A program made the translations under genes and the position numbers. The notes under the pieces were generated by a model. That model had not been told where the DNA came from and ran no database searches. It saw nothing but the letters and a program-made list of their open reading frames with translations. From Pterobdella sp. o SKG-2022 (lineage: Eukaryota; Annelida; Clitellata; Hirudinida; Piscicolidae): a stretch of DNA of 64,000 bases. The stretch spans positions 1,709,281 to 1,773,280 of the forward strand of contig OZ038322.1 in the NCBI GenBank assembly GCA_964035795.1, written 5' to 3'. The stretch's first letter is position 1, and every line of letters starts with the position of its first letter. This document shows positions 1 through 46,020 of the stretch, in pieces.

Positions 1-490
1 GATGTTCCAAAACTATACTGATGAAAAACTAAATTTACCGTATTTATTCAAAAAGTAAAAAGCTTTTTTTACAAGTTTAACATTTTCAAAATTTGATGGA
101 AAATTTTTGTGAAAAAAATCCGTATTTTAAATGTGAAATTCAAAACAAAGGTTCTTCTAATCGACAAAAGTTTGTGAAGCAACGTGAGCGGAAGTAAACC
201 CACACAAAACGCATTCAAGCATAGCTTTCATTTTTCATTCAAGCATAAATTAAAATTTTCTTTCAAGCAACCTTTAGTGTGAGTTCCAATCTTTGTGAGA
301 TTTTTTATAGGTGAATTAAATCATACATAATTAAAATATCTAAATAGGTTCCCGTTGAAAAAGGGATTGAATGTTTTATTTCAGCGCATCGCCCTGCTTG
401 CTAACTATTATTGAAATTAAATTTGATCAAGTCGGGAACGCCCAAAACTTTATCCAAAGTTCAATTAATATAAAATTTTGAAATTAAATA
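1..490. repeat. Copy A of a 490-bp near-identical duplication
   Basis: Bases 1-490 match 40853-41342 at a constant offset of 40852. The only difference I see is position 135 (g) against 40987 (c). The match stops abruptly after 490/41342, and the left border is cut off by the window edge, so the true repeat may extend further left. Copy B lies among candidate 3' exons of the mucin gene. Copy A could therefore be the tail of an upstream tandem paralogue, a dispersed repeat, or an assembly duplication. I see no coding potential or terminal repeats in it. Confidence 0.93.
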
Positions 491-2097
491 GAAAACAAAA
501 TTTTAATCGAAGATTTTAAAAAAGTATTTTAGGCAAAAAGCTTGAATAGTTATGGAAATGTCGCTAAAGAGTGACACCGGCCATACATTAGCATACTTTA
601 TATGAATAATTTAACAATTTCCGTTGTGAATTTAACAAGCAAAATACTTGAGTGCTCATTTGAAAAATGTAATGTACTTTGTTACTTATTATGATTGATC
701 AAAATTATTTTCTATAGAGAGAGTACGAGCATTTTAGGGAAAGTCCGTTTTTTAGGGCATCTGAAAGAATTACATGGTGCTTTGATATGTTCCAATGTCT
801 TATTTTTCTTTCATTTAGAAACACTTTAATGCTTAAAGTTGAACTAGTTCAACTGATTACGTGCTAAAGTTTTGTATCTTCCAAAATAAGATAACAAAAT
901 ATAACTACACAAATCACCGTAAGTGCTTTCATGTTTTATCTCCGTTTGTATATTTGCAGAGCATTTCGGCATGAAACATCGGGCCAATTGAAAATATTAG
1001 ATACCACACTTTCTTTCCTTAAAAAACCCTTTGAAAGTAACATATTGATTGAATCGCTCTCCCTCTCAAATAAAAGCATTGACCAGACCTTGTATTCTTA
1101 GTCTGTTGGTTTCTCTCCGATGTGTACCTTACACCCATGCTTTTTATAATAAGGCACCATTGACTGATCTTTGGATATTTTACTCAAGTCTCATTTGGAA
1201 TTTTTCAAAATGCTTGATTTAGCAACAAGAAGTATGTAGCTTGTTTGGAGTATAATTAGAAGTAATTTTTCCATTTATATACTATGCAATAGGTCTATAA
1301 AAATTTTAAACAATTTTAAATGTGAAATAATTTTTGAAATTCAAAAAAATTGAAAATTTTTAATTTCAACTTGCTTTAAAATAAAAGCTCAAACTTTGCT
1401 ACGTGTATAGACGTGCACTCTTGGTTACCGGTGCCAATAATCAGTTACCTTAAAACCTGGACCGATGTAACTCACTTAATATTCCATAAAATTCAACTAT
1501 TATAATTCCTTTTTTTTGAATTAATCTTTACTTCTGAAATATATATTTTGGACAAAATAGGTTTACGACTTCTTGTTATTTGAATTAATTTTCCCAAAAG
1601 GGTGTCAGTTTTCAAGTTATTTTGAGGGTTGTCTTATTAATATGATACTTATTGATATGAAAAATTTATTTTAATTTGGAAATTATGAAATTATAGTAGA
1701 AATAGAATTCATAAATAAAAAGTTGAAAAATATAATTATTTAAAGTCTTGAGGTAGGTTCAAAGTAGTTGCACAAAAATTGACATCATGCGCTAGCATCA
1801 AAGTCGGTAACTAAAAGACAAAAATTTTATTTGCTTATAGTTAAATAATCTTTAAAATGAGAATCACATTAGATATAAATAGATATAACCGTTTTATAAA
1901 TAGATTTAAAACTCATAAATTAAAAGTGAATAAATCATCTCCACATCTATTGTTTGCTATTGATATCATTCAGTTACTCTCTTTATTTGAAACTTCGAAA
2001 TTTGAACTCAATTTTGGACGCTTTTGAGCAATCGCAAAAAGTTGAAAAAAAATTTTGATTAATCATAAATCTCCTTTGATAGTTCTAGTAAACAATA

Positions 2098-2119
2098 TTT
2101 CACGAAGTTTTTCGTGTAA
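2098..2119. repeat. Short hairpin motif (CACGAA...TTCGTG)
   Basis: A near-perfect short hairpin, CACGAA-gtttt-TTCGTG followed by TAA. Related sequences occur at 40542-40560, 48297-48315 and 62844-62864. The copy at 48297 sits inside a well-bounded small insertion, so the motif is probably part of a dispersed non-autonomous element. Confidence 0.45.
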
Positions 2120-2693
2120 AAATCCTAAATTCTCAAGCTAAATCTTCATGAACTTTCGCTTAATGAGTAGTTTCTTTCATACATGTGTGTCGATCTATTC
2201 TACTTCATAAAAGTTCAATTACTTTTATTTTATAGTAATATCTTATTTATTATCAAAGTAAACTCCTATAAACAATATGAGAACTTCACAATGAACCGAA
2301 ATGCTTTGCTCCTCAATAAGCTTTAAACTATTGGCTTCAATTGTCACAAATAAAGAAATTCTTTACATGTTCACCAATTTACTTTTAAAGTTGTTTTAAC
2401 ATAAAATCAAAAAATTTCGTGAATTGATAAATTGTTGAGTCGTGGCTCATCACCAATTTGAAATGTTCATTTATTTTACTTTTTTGTCGAAGACTTGATG
2501 AAAAATTGTTTTTCATGGAAATTTCAACTTGGCTTTGAGTGCATTTCATGAATCACACCACGCTACATATTGCCATTCAAAAAAAGGAAGATTTTATTAG
2601 CTTGTTTCAGTTCTTTAGTGAAACGTAATAAGATCAGCATGAAGTTGAGCTAGTACCTTGTGATTTTACACTAGCCACAATCAAACAAGTATA

Positions 2694-2771
2694 TTTAGAA
2701 ACACAAATAAATTTTATTGAGATACAAAGTTAACTGAGTTAGTTAACAAAAATCTTATTTGTGTTCTTAAA
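2694..2771. repeat. Imperfect 78-bp inverted repeat
   Basis: Arms 2694-2710 and 2755-2771 match at 15 of 17 positions as reverse complements. A shorter palindrome built on GTTAAC lies between them. This looks like a small foldback or MITE remnant. No convincing target-site duplication was found. Confidence 0.4.
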
Positions 2772-4833
2772 TAAACTTTTATAGTAGCTTGTAGTTATAT
2801 GAAACATGCCAGGTTCATTAAAATACTTTGGTAAACTTGAAATTGCTCCAAATTTTTGTGAAATTATGTTCACTAAACAAAAATAAAAAAAATTGGCTGA
2901 CTTTGTAAATTTATTAATCTTGTTACATGGAGACGGTTTTTAAGCACGGCACCAAGATCGTGTTGAAAAAGATCGAAGGATTAAGAGAAAAATATATTGC
3001 CTGAAATCTATTAATAGCAGTTTGACAGTGTTGACGCCTTTGTCTTCTTGTATAACAATTCCTTTACTTAGGATCTTAATTATAACGCAACAATCCTAAA
3101 GTCCGTTTAGATATTTATAGCTTCAGCCTACGTGTTTGATACCTTTTCAATAGCGATAACGTAATTTAAGTGCTTCAAGTTTTAAATTGAGTATTTGCAA
3201 AAACTGAATTTTTTTTGTTTGAACCATAAGTTCTTAGTGTACAAGCTTACAATTCTAAACTCGAAGCTTTTAGCGCACTTTTGTAGCTTTTCAGTTTTGC
3301 TCTAGAAAGAGGACAAAAAAATGTCAAAGTTCCTAAGAGAAGATAAAGGAGAGATTGAAAGTCAAAGAAAAATAACGCTAAAAACGAAAATTTTTACATA
3401 AGAATGATAAAATAAAGAGGCTTAAAAAGAAGACAACGGTCAAAACGTTTAAATTTAGTAAAAAATATAAAAAAAAGTTGGAGTGGATAAATTTAATGCT
3501 GTTTTTATGACTGAGTTATAATATCTTTTAAAAGTCACATATTTTAATGGACTAAATATTGCTCAATAGAAAAGTTATATGGAAATGCTAATGAAGACTG
3601 AGAAGGCAAACATCGGTGGTTGCACACTTGTTCATGCTGTTTGCGACCACTTGGGTCCTCGAAGAATTTCAATATCTGCAAACTGAGTCTTTGAAAACAA
3701 CTAAAAATTCACAAGATATGTCAACAAGTGTTTGAAAAAACAGAATAAAGTTACAAAAATCTGAATTGATTAAAAATTTGGAATTTATAAATGATCAATA
3801 TTTCATTTGGAAACTCATTTCATTGCAAATGGAAAATGGTTGAAAATAGATTTGAATACTTATTCAAAAAAAAGAAAACAATAAGTAGAAAGTTATAAAA
3901 ATGAATCACTCGATTTTCTAACGTTTTTTAATGTCGACGAACAATAGCGCAAAGTTTATGTGTCTGTGAAATGAACTCATAAAAGTTAATTTTATAGTAT
4001 TTTTATTATAGTTTGGTTAAAAATTATAGAAATTTTAAATTTTAAACATTATAAGCTTCACAATGAGAGTTTCAATCGAATAAATCAGGGTCCACAAATA
4101 ATATTTTCTAATTAATTGTTTCATTATACTTATGAATTGAAGTAATTGTTTTGAAACTTTTACTCACGAAAATTAGCATTTTCGACAAATTCCATTTTCT
4201 CCTTAATCAGTAGTTACAATTTTTGTGAAAGAAATTTGTATATATAGTATTATAAAAATGAAGGTTGTAATTGATAAAAAGTTGAATTTCAACTTCTCCT
4301 ATTTGATACTTCATAATCAACATCGCATGATTTAAAAATTCTCAAAAAACATTTTTTTGATAAAATCAAAAAGTAGTTTTAGAATAATTTTTATAGAAAT
4401 TGTATTGTTGGAAATAGAAAAATTATATAGTATTGTAAGAAAGCAATATCGAGTAGAAGTAGGTTACTTGGAGATGATATGAGAGGAATACCAGTGAGGT
4501 TTGTGTTAAGCAAGATATCTAAATTTACTGTGTTTTTCGAAATCAAGTTTCAGAAATGCACAATTTCGAATAAAGTTCAAAATATTTGGATAACTCAAAA
4601 AAATTATAACACCAAAGTGGTGATGCCATTGAAAAAATGAAGCTTTGCGGCTTCAAGCGTGCATTCATTTTGAATATAAACAAAAAGTAAAAAGTTAAAT
4701 CTCTTGACAAAAATTTGTTCAAAATAATTAAAATGCAAATAGGTTCTATAGAGTTGAGATAAAAATAAAAGTTCGGTCACACAAAGCCTGTGAATGTGTA
4801 CTTGGTGCTTATGAACGTGGGATTGAGAAGTGA

Positions 4834-4842
4834 TATATAAAG
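4834..4842 (+). promoter_or_regulatory. Candidate TATA box of the mucin gene
   Basis: TATATAAAG lies about 295 bases upstream of the proposed start codon at 5137 and on the same strand. The stretch after it (about 4865 onward) is free of upstream ATGs except a start-stop at 5086, which suits a 5' UTR of about 270 bases starting near 4865-4870. TATA-like strings are common in AT-rich DNA, so this call rests mainly on position. Confidence 0.45.
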
Positions 4843-5085
4843 TGGCAACGAGTGTTGTCGCTGAAGGGAGGTTTTATTTAAAGTTCACAGCTTTATTCGG
4901 GAAAATAGTTCAACTTTAAAAGATCTTCTGGAAAGTGGTTCGTATTTCACTTGACAATTTTAATAACATTTAAACACAAAAATATTGGAATCAACTGAAC
5001 TAAACAGAGAAAAAGTTGAAAAAACATTTCGAGCTTGATAAAGTTTTTTCAACAAAAACTGAAGATCAGAACGAAACGAAGTCTA

Positions 5086-5091
5086 ATGTAA
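5086..5091 (+). promoter_or_regulatory. Minimal upstream ORF (ATG-TAA)
   Basis: ATG followed directly by TAA, 45 bases before the end of the putative 5' UTR. It is the only ATG I find between the predicted transcription start and the signal-peptide ATG at 5137. Start-stop elements are known to stall initiating ribosomes and lower or tune downstream translation. That it does so here is inference. Confidence 0.35.
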
Positions 5092-5136
5092 CTTCAATTC
5101 CATTAGTTTTCATATTTCTAATTCAAAGGTGCACAA

Positions 5137-39791
<34,655 letters not shown>

Positions 39792-40262
39792 AAGCACCCT
39801 GCACTCAAAGCATCTACAACTTGCACTACTATCTACTCATTCCATTCTCATTTAATGACATTTGACTATTAACATCAGTTAAAATTTGTTTATTTATGGT
39901 ATAAACTTATGGTTTAACATTGAAATCAACTTACTTGAATGAAATAGGTTTTTCCAATCTTTTGCTTATAATTCAATTTTTTCTAACGTACTTTAACATT
40001 TTATGCTCGTAACTCGGCATTATACCTATAAATCATTGCGTCTTGTGATAAAAATATCTTTCAAGTGGAACACCATTTCAATGTTTTACTCGTTGGTGTA
40101 ATTTGGCATTGAATTCCTTGAATTTTTCCGAAATTTTAGAATTTTATTAAACGCGTTTATTCAAAAAAACAACTAAAATTTTTGATGATTTTCATTTTTG
40201 AGTATCGTTTTAACTTTTCAAAGATGAAAATTTCTTTAACCAACCGAACAAACATTTTTCAG
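39792..40262. other. 3' UTR or intron of the mucin gene
   Basis: About 470 AT-rich bases after the first stop. No AATAAA lies close to the stop; the first good one is at about 40352-40357. This is compatible with either a 3' UTR of about 560 bases or an intron leading to the exon at 40263. Confidence 0.4.
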
Positions 40263-40331
40263 TGATCATAGGAGATGTGATGGATTTTGAAAGTAAACAT
40301 GATAAAAGCCCCATTATTCTAGCCACAAATT
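40263..40331 (+). CDS. Candidate downstream exon of the mucin (tail)
   Basis: Flanked by 'ttttcag' and a strong GTAAGTG donor, 69 bases with phase 1 at both ends. It reads IIGDVMDFESKHDKSPIILA, a plausible cytoplasmic segment. It would be reached by splicing out of the membrane exon at 39777. Without transcripts I cannot say whether it is constitutive or alternative. Confidence 0.45.
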
Positions 40332-40541
40332 GTAAGTGATTCAGTCAATGAAATAAATTGTGGTGATGACTGAGAATCATTGCCCAATCTCTGAGAATCG
40401 TAAAAAAACGAAAATTTCATTTAGGCACAACTATCCATAAAAACTGGCAAGCATAGTCTCAGTTTATATTATGGTTCAAGCTTTTGTCGTGAGCACTTGT
40501 ACTCATTATCATAATCATTATTCATGATAATTTAAGCTATG

Positions 40542-40560
40542 CTTACGAAAAGTTTCGTGT
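40542..40560. repeat. Short hairpin motif copy
   Basis: CTTACGAAAAGTTTCGTGT matches 62844-62864 at all but one position and is the reverse complement of the motif at 48297-48315. It lies in the intron just upstream of the exon at 40601. Confidence 0.45.
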
Positions 40561-40600
40561 CATTTAATAAATACTTTGTGTTTGTTGTCCTTACTTTTAG

Positions 40601-40764
40601 ATCCAGGCTATTGTACTTCAGTCATTATTCATGCTCTTTGTCTACTCACAGGTATTTACTTTCCAGACAATTTGGCTTTCATGAAACGTTGGATTAAACT
40701 CACTTTAAGCAAAGAACAATGTCATAAACTTTTAGAAAATTCAAACTCCAAGCTGTTCATAGAT
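40601..40764 (+). CDS. Candidate downstream exon with two possible donors
   Basis: Acceptor 'ttacttttag'. The frame runs open, first as YPGYCTSVIIHALCLLTG and then with IKLTLSKEQCHKLLENSN, up to a consensus GTAAGT donor at 40765 (phase 0). An internal GTATTT at 40652 gives a shorter phase-1 exon that would fit the other tail exons. No domain is recognised. Good splice sites at both ends argue that this is real coding sequence. Confidence 0.45.
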
Positions 40765-40852
40765 GTAAGTCTCATAGCCCGCTGATGCTTTCAATAATTC
40801 AAACCGAACTTACAAAAGATTTGCACGTTTGATATATTCCAAAATAAAATTT

Positions 40853-41342
40853 GATGTTCCAAAACTATACTGATGAAAAACTAAATTTACCGTATTTATT
40901 CAAAAAGTAAAAAGCTTTTTTTACAAGTTTAACATTTTCAAAATTTGATGGAAAATTTTTGTGAAAAAAATCCGTATTTTAAATGTCAAATTCAAAACAA
41001 AGGTTCTTCTAATCGACAAAAGTTTGTGAAGCAACGTGAGCGGAAGTAAACCCACACAAAACGCATTCAAGCATAGCTTTCATTTTTCATTCAAGCATAA
41101 ATTAAAATTTTCTTTCAAGCAACCTTTAGTGTGAGTTCCAATCTTTGTGAGATTTTTTATAGGTGAATTAAATCATACATAATTAAAATATCTAAATAGG
41201 TTCCCGTTGAAAAAGGGATTGAATGTTTTATTTCAGCGCATCGCCCTGCTTGCTAACTATTATTGAAATTAAATTTGATCAAGTCGGGAACGCCCAAAAC
41301 TTTATCCAAAGTTCAATTAATATAAAATTTTGAAATTAAATA
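40853..41342. repeat. Copy B of the 490-bp duplication
   Basis: It matches bases 1-490 with one difference and diverges sharply at 41343. It starts 88 bases after the donor at 40764. I find no inverted termini or poly(A) tail that would mark it as a transposon. Identity near 99.8% implies a very recent duplication, ongoing gene conversion, or an assembly repeat. Confidence 0.93.
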
Positions 41343-41883
41343 TATAATTTCAATAAACTTTTTTTTAGGTTTGTGTTTCGTACCTTTTCTAGGTCGATGT
41401 AACTATTTATTTCTTGACACAATAGTTTCAAAAAAATCGCTTTTCAAATGTTTTTGTTAGTGTGCTTTAGGTCTTCTCAGACCACTTCCAATTTCGACGC
41501 CAAATATAAGGTTTTTTGGTAGTTTGTTGTTTATCACGTTTCCATCAGCTTTTGAAAGGCTTTTCTTGTTTTCCTTTTGCATATGCCCAGGTTTGAAAAG
41601 ATTCTTATACCTACTAGGCTTGCTATATAGATGAAATTATTTATTTTTCCCACTAACTCATTTTTAAGTTTGCTTGCAATTGGTCAAAATTTTCGTCACA
41701 AAACATCTTGATGGGGATTTGTTACACTATCACAGACTTCAGCTTCATGCTGTGGTTAACTTGCATGTAGTGCTTATAAAGGAGCATAGTTTTTTGAAAA
41801 CGAAAACATGTCAAATTAAATTTTAGTACATATAATTTCAACTCAGTAAAAAATTTATATATGATGTGGTTTCAATGCTTCAG

Positions 41884-41981
41884 TTGGTCAAGCTTCCTAC
41901 TCAAGTGGGAACACCGTACCAGCTCATCAGCCATCTTTTTCACCTCCAAGTCCTGCAAAAGTTTTCAATGATTTTGCATAA
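41884..41981 (+). CDS. Candidate terminal exon: Pro/Ser-rich tail with stop
   Basis: Acceptor 'atgcttcag' in phase 1, then GQASYSSGNTVPAHQPSFSP and a short remainder ending in TAA at 41979-41981. The Pro/Ser/Tyr-rich composition is typical of a receptor or mucin cytoplasmic tail. It can be joined in frame to the membrane exon (donor 39777), to exon 40263-40331, or to the short form of exon 40601-40651. A polyadenylation signal candidate AATAAA lies at 42512-42517. Confidence 0.45.
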
Positions 41982-42688
41982 TGTAAAATCATTTTTGCAC
42001 TTTTAAAAATTTATAAATTAAAAAAAAATTGAAAGCCTTGTATGCTTGGCAGTGCAGAGTGGAAACAGATTTTATAAATAACACACAGTTATCCTTAAAT
42101 TTATATTTTATCGATTGTATAAAAAAAGATCATTTCATTTGCAAAATATTTTCATAGACTGCCAGCTTGAGCTGACGTCCAACTTTAAATTATCGAAGAT
42201 CCGCCGTTCCCACACTTGGGCAGTTTGCCTTACCGTTGTCAACAAAAAAAAAATTCTCCACCAAGCCAAATGACAAAGATACCAGAATATTAGTTTTTTG
42301 ATACCTGCTATGCATCACTTTATTGTTGTATCAATAATTTAGGCCGACTGCTGTCAACCCCAGCTACTGGGACATGTACAGCAATACAATCTGATTAGAT
42401 TAATATAACTTTTCAGAGACATCGTGTTTGTTTTTCTATAATATTTTGCAACGAAAAACATCAAAGAGGAATTTTCAATACATTATAAATTTTTTATAGT
42501 CTTTGATTTTCAATAAATGTATTAAAAATTTCTCTTATTTGATGCTTTTTGTTACAAAATTGGATTAATAATAATTGTTAATAATAAAATGTTTTCATAT
42601 ATCCAAGGAATATTTCATAAACTAATATTTGTATAAAAATTTTTAATTATATACCAGATGCTGTTCTACTTATTTTTCTTCTAAGCAG
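41982..42688. other. AT-rich stretch, possible 3' UTR
   Basis: About 700 bases with no open frame worth reporting. CTCAAGTGGGAAC near 41901 and a partial reverse complement near 42205 form a weak inverted pair. An AATAAA is at 42512. Confidence 0.35.
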
Positions 42689-42760
42689 AGTCGAAACATT
42701 GTGCCTGTCCCAATGTCTCACCTATTTACCCTGAGTTTATTAATGAGTTCAGTCCCGAAG
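42689..42760 (+). CDS. Candidate isolated exon next to the LINE cluster
   Basis: A strong pyrimidine-rich acceptor (ttatttttcttctaagcag) is followed by 72 bases reading SKHCACPNVSPIYPEFINEF and ending at GTAGAT, phase 1 at both ends. Frame and phase match the mucin exons, and two closely spaced Cys recall EGF-type sequence. It could be an additional tail exon or a relic of a disrupted gene, since the next sequence is retrotransposon. Confidence 0.35.
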
Positions 42761-42762
42761 GT

Positions 42763-43605
42763 AGATTTGACCAAAATAATAAATCTTCTCTTCAATACAA
42801 GGTATATCTCGAGATTCTAAAAAATACTAGTTATTCTCATACTAAGGCAATAAAAGAAATTAGACTTAGTAATTACAGACCCATCAATATTAATTGTCGG
42901 CCCGTCTAGCTCAGAGGTAGAGCATAAGACTAATTTCCTACAGTTACCGGGTTCGATCCCGCATAGACCGACAATTAGCACCTGTTCTACAGTGTGTTTT
43001 GCCACATTAACTTTGAAGCAGGCGCTTTGTTCTATAAGAAAAAGCGCTTTATAAATACCACATTACTTTACATCACTATTATACCAATCTTTTCAAAAAT
43101 CTTTGAAAAAACAGCACATAATCAAATATATATTATAAAAAACAATTAACTTTTAGGATGCCGACATGGCTTCTTCATAAATAAATCCACCGATTACTGC
43201 CTTAACATATTTAAATACAATATCATAAAAAACCTAAAACTAAAATATTATTACATTAGTTTTTTCTCAGATTTAAGTAATGCATTTGATACAATAAACC
43301 ACAGCTTATTATAAACTAAGTTATAAACCCACAATTTTTCAAAGTCATCTATAGATTGGATAAAACCATTTATTCCAAAAAGCAACAAATAGTTGAGCTT
43401 AATGGATACCAATCCAATCCCGAAATGATTAATATGGGTGTTCCTCATGCATCTATTCTTAGGCCTTTATTATTTATTATATTCATGAATGATTTTCCAA
43501 TTAATAAAAAATTATATGACACAATAACATATTCTGACGTCATAGTTATTTCATTTCCTGTTTTATTTATTTCTAAACTTTCCATTTTATACAAAGAATA
43601 AAGTT
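42763..43605 (+). mobile_element. Non-LTR retrotransposon fragment (reverse transcriptase), plus strand
   Basis: Broken frames give conserved RT blocks in order: LSNYRPIN, then (after an inserted SINE) PIFSKIFEK, FFINKSTDYCLNIF, FFSDLSNAFDTINHSLL, GVPHASILRPLLFIIFMNDF and finally TYSDVIVIS where the YADD catalytic box should be. Several stops and the change of Gln-Gly to His-Ala in the GVPQGS block show it is dead. The style is that of Jockey/CR1/L2-type LINEs. It is similar in sequence to the fragment at 47340-48490. Confidence 0.8.
42893..43071 (+). mobile_element. tRNA-derived SINE, copy 1
   Basis: The head has pol III A-box-like TAGCTCAGAGGTAGAGC and B-box GGTTCGATCCC and looks like a tRNA. 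The body and tail contain AAGCGCTTTATAAATACCA then an ATTAC-rich end, resembling the 3' tails of L2/CR1-type LINEs that mobilise SINEs. It interrupts the LINE at 42763-43605 and is flanked by imperfect direct repeats (ATCAATATTA at 42883 and ATCACTATTA at 43072). Confidence 0.85.
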
Positions 43606-43654
43606 TTTTACATTCAGATTTATTTTTGCCATTTTTCTTAGTTTCAAAAGATCT

Positions 43655-46020
43655 TCATGACTGTTTAGTCAAAGGTTTCGGGCTTCTGGATCTTTTTTCA
43701 GTGTAGCTGGTAATGTTGTTTTTGGTCTTCCTGGAAGGTTTAGATGTAGACATGTAATAGTTGTCCATAGCTTTTTGTGCTGGAGCCTCTATATTGAGTT
43801 TTAGTAGATGACCAAGTAGTGTGTGCCTGCAATAAGCAATGGTTTGACTTAGTTCCAGTGCTCCTGTTTTTTTATATAGTTCTTCAGATTTAATTTTATC
43901 TGGCCAGAATACTCTTACTACTCGTCTGAGAAGGCAGCGATGGAAAGAATTTGACAGACTCATCAGCTTTTGTCAATGACCAAGTACCACAATTGTATAC
44001 CAGAATTGGCATTATGTAGGCATTCAACAATCTTACTTTTTTCTTCAGTCAGCTTCATTTTTTCCATAACTTCCAGAGATTGTTCATTGCAGCCAGGGAT
44101 AGTGCCTTCCTCTTTCTTATCTCTTCTTTCATTGCTAATATTGATCATAGTTTTTTAAATTTTAAATTATCTAGACTGTTGTGTTTCATTGTGGTTATTT
44201 CTGTTTTATTTTTGTTTACTATGAAAGTATATTTTTTCAAGGTATTGCATCTTTCTTCTATGTCAATTTCCTCTTCTGTCACAAAATCAACATCATCAGC
44301 GTATATTATTTCTTTTCCACTGAGATGAGAAGGCAGGTTTTTGAGGGCTTTTTTTAAACAAATAGAGAATAGGATAGGGCTCAAGCTGTCTCTTTGGGGT
44401 GAGCCTATTGATGTTGAGAAGCAATTACCGAAACGATTTTCTGTTTTTATTATCATTTTTGTGTCGGTCAGTAGGTATTTGATCAGCGTCACATCACCTT
44501 GGTCAAGAAATGTTTCGCAGTTGTTGATGAGCTGACTTCTCGAAATGTTGTCAAAAGCTGACGACATATCAAAGCTAGTGACATGAATTTCTTGAGCTTG
44601 ATGTGAGACAGGATTTTTCTCATTACAGGCACGATGCATATGGGTCTTAGATTTTCAGATACTTGTGGTTTTTTTGGTTTTTGTATGGGTAGGAGTATGG
44701 CTGTGTTTAAACTAATGTCTTCACTTTTCGGAATTGCACGATTGCATTCTTTTGCAGTAATTTCATGTATTTTCCTATCTGCATATTTCAGGATTTCCGC
44801 CGTGTTTTCATCGTAATCTTGGCATTTTCTATTTTTTAGTTTTGCTATGGATGCTGTCACTTCACAGCTGGATATAAATTTGTTGAAGTTTCCATTTTGT
44901 GTAGTACAGCAGAACCTTCAGAGTTAAATTTCTTCATAAAGTTGCTTTTGACTTCTTCCATTTTACAAGCAATTTTATTTATTTTTTGAGGCTTCAAGAA
45001 TTTTACAGCTTCAAACATTTTTGTGTCCTCAGAGGCTTTTTCAATTTCTAGAAGTTGACTATCCAGCCATCTTTCATAATGGATTTTTGCACTTTTTTTG
45101 AGAACTCTTATTTCATTTTTCCTTTTATCTTTTAATTTTATGTATTGTTTAGAGTTTTTCATAAAAGATCTCTTTTTTAGCTACGTGACTTTTTGTTGGA
45201 TAGACATGGCTGCTAGATCTGGATGATTGCTCTATGGTTTTACTTTCGCTTGTTTTTTGGGAAAGCATTGTTTTGCAATTCCTCTCATGCAGTGAAAAAT
45301 TTTCTGAACAAATTGGAAATTGTTGTTCTTGGCTAGAAGTTCAGAGGTTTTATGCATATAAGTTTTTTTGTGTTTGCTATCACTCATTAGTAGTTGTTGG
45401 TTTTTATTTTTTGGTATTGAATGTCTTTGATATGGCTTTGTATTTATTATGGTTGTCTTGACTAATCTATGGTCTAAAAAAGTTTGCGTGCCATTGTATG
45501 ACCTTGCTGATATTAGTCTCCATTTGTGTTTTTCTGAAATTATTATGTAGTCTATTGTGTTATAGATAGGTTTTAATTTAGTATCCACTTTTCTGGTGCC
45601 TTCCCAACTTGTGATATATTTAGCTTTTTGCATGAAAGCATGTTTGTTGCAAATAAATTGTATTCTAAAAGAATTTGTTTGAGGTACAATCCATTTGAGT
45701 TGATACTTCTTTAGGCATATCTTCTCACAACCTTATCTGTACTACTATCAAGTTTGGAGTTAAAATCACCAAGCACAATAAGAGTATGATTTTTTTGTTG
45801 AGAGTCAATGGTTGTTTGAAATTTTTCAATTAATTGCAATTCTTTTTCATTTATTGTGGTTTTTGCCTGTGTTGGGCCACATACTTCCCACAATTGCATA
45901 TTTTTCTTCTTTTATTTTTGCAACAAAACTCACAATTCTTTCAGATACTTGCATGAGCTTGCTTATTTCTGTGTCCTTTTTGTGTATTATTCCAAAACCA
46001 TAATGCCTGTTTGCTGATTT
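43655..46020 (-). mobile_element. Non-LTR retrotransposon with endonuclease and RT, minus strand
   Basis: Reading down the minus strand: an AP-type endonuclease starts near 46020 (RHYGFGIIHKK, later VLGDFNSKL, then IDYIIISEKHKW with FLDHRLVKT). A linker follows, then RT with ENLRPICIVPVM, SFDMSSAFDNI, GSPQRDSLSPILF and the catalytic box IIYADDVDFV. A C-terminal block includes LLGHLLKLNIEAPAQKAMDNY. Frameshifts split it into six or more frames, so it is defective, but the YADD aspartates remain. The 5' end is truncated inside the endonuclease, where it abuts another element. Confidence 0.82.

Larger units (their letters stand above)
491..4830. other. AT-rich intergenic DNA, no gene recognised
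   Basis: About 4.3 kb of AT-rich sequence with frequent stops in all frames. I see no domain, RNA gene or clear exon here. It holds two small hairpin-type repeats (listed separately). It is either upstream flanking DNA of the mucin gene or intron/3' flank of a gene to the left. Confidence 0.6.

Noticed and set aside
42893..42970. Possible functional tRNA gene
   Set aside because: The cloverleaf-like head is part of a SINE: the same body and tail occur in a second copy at 52242, and the head stems do not pair well enough for a working tRNA.
43356..43601. Stand-alone host gene in the 81-codon frame
   Set aside because: It contains RT blocks (GVP..SILRPLLFII) and is part of the broken LINE at 42763-43605.
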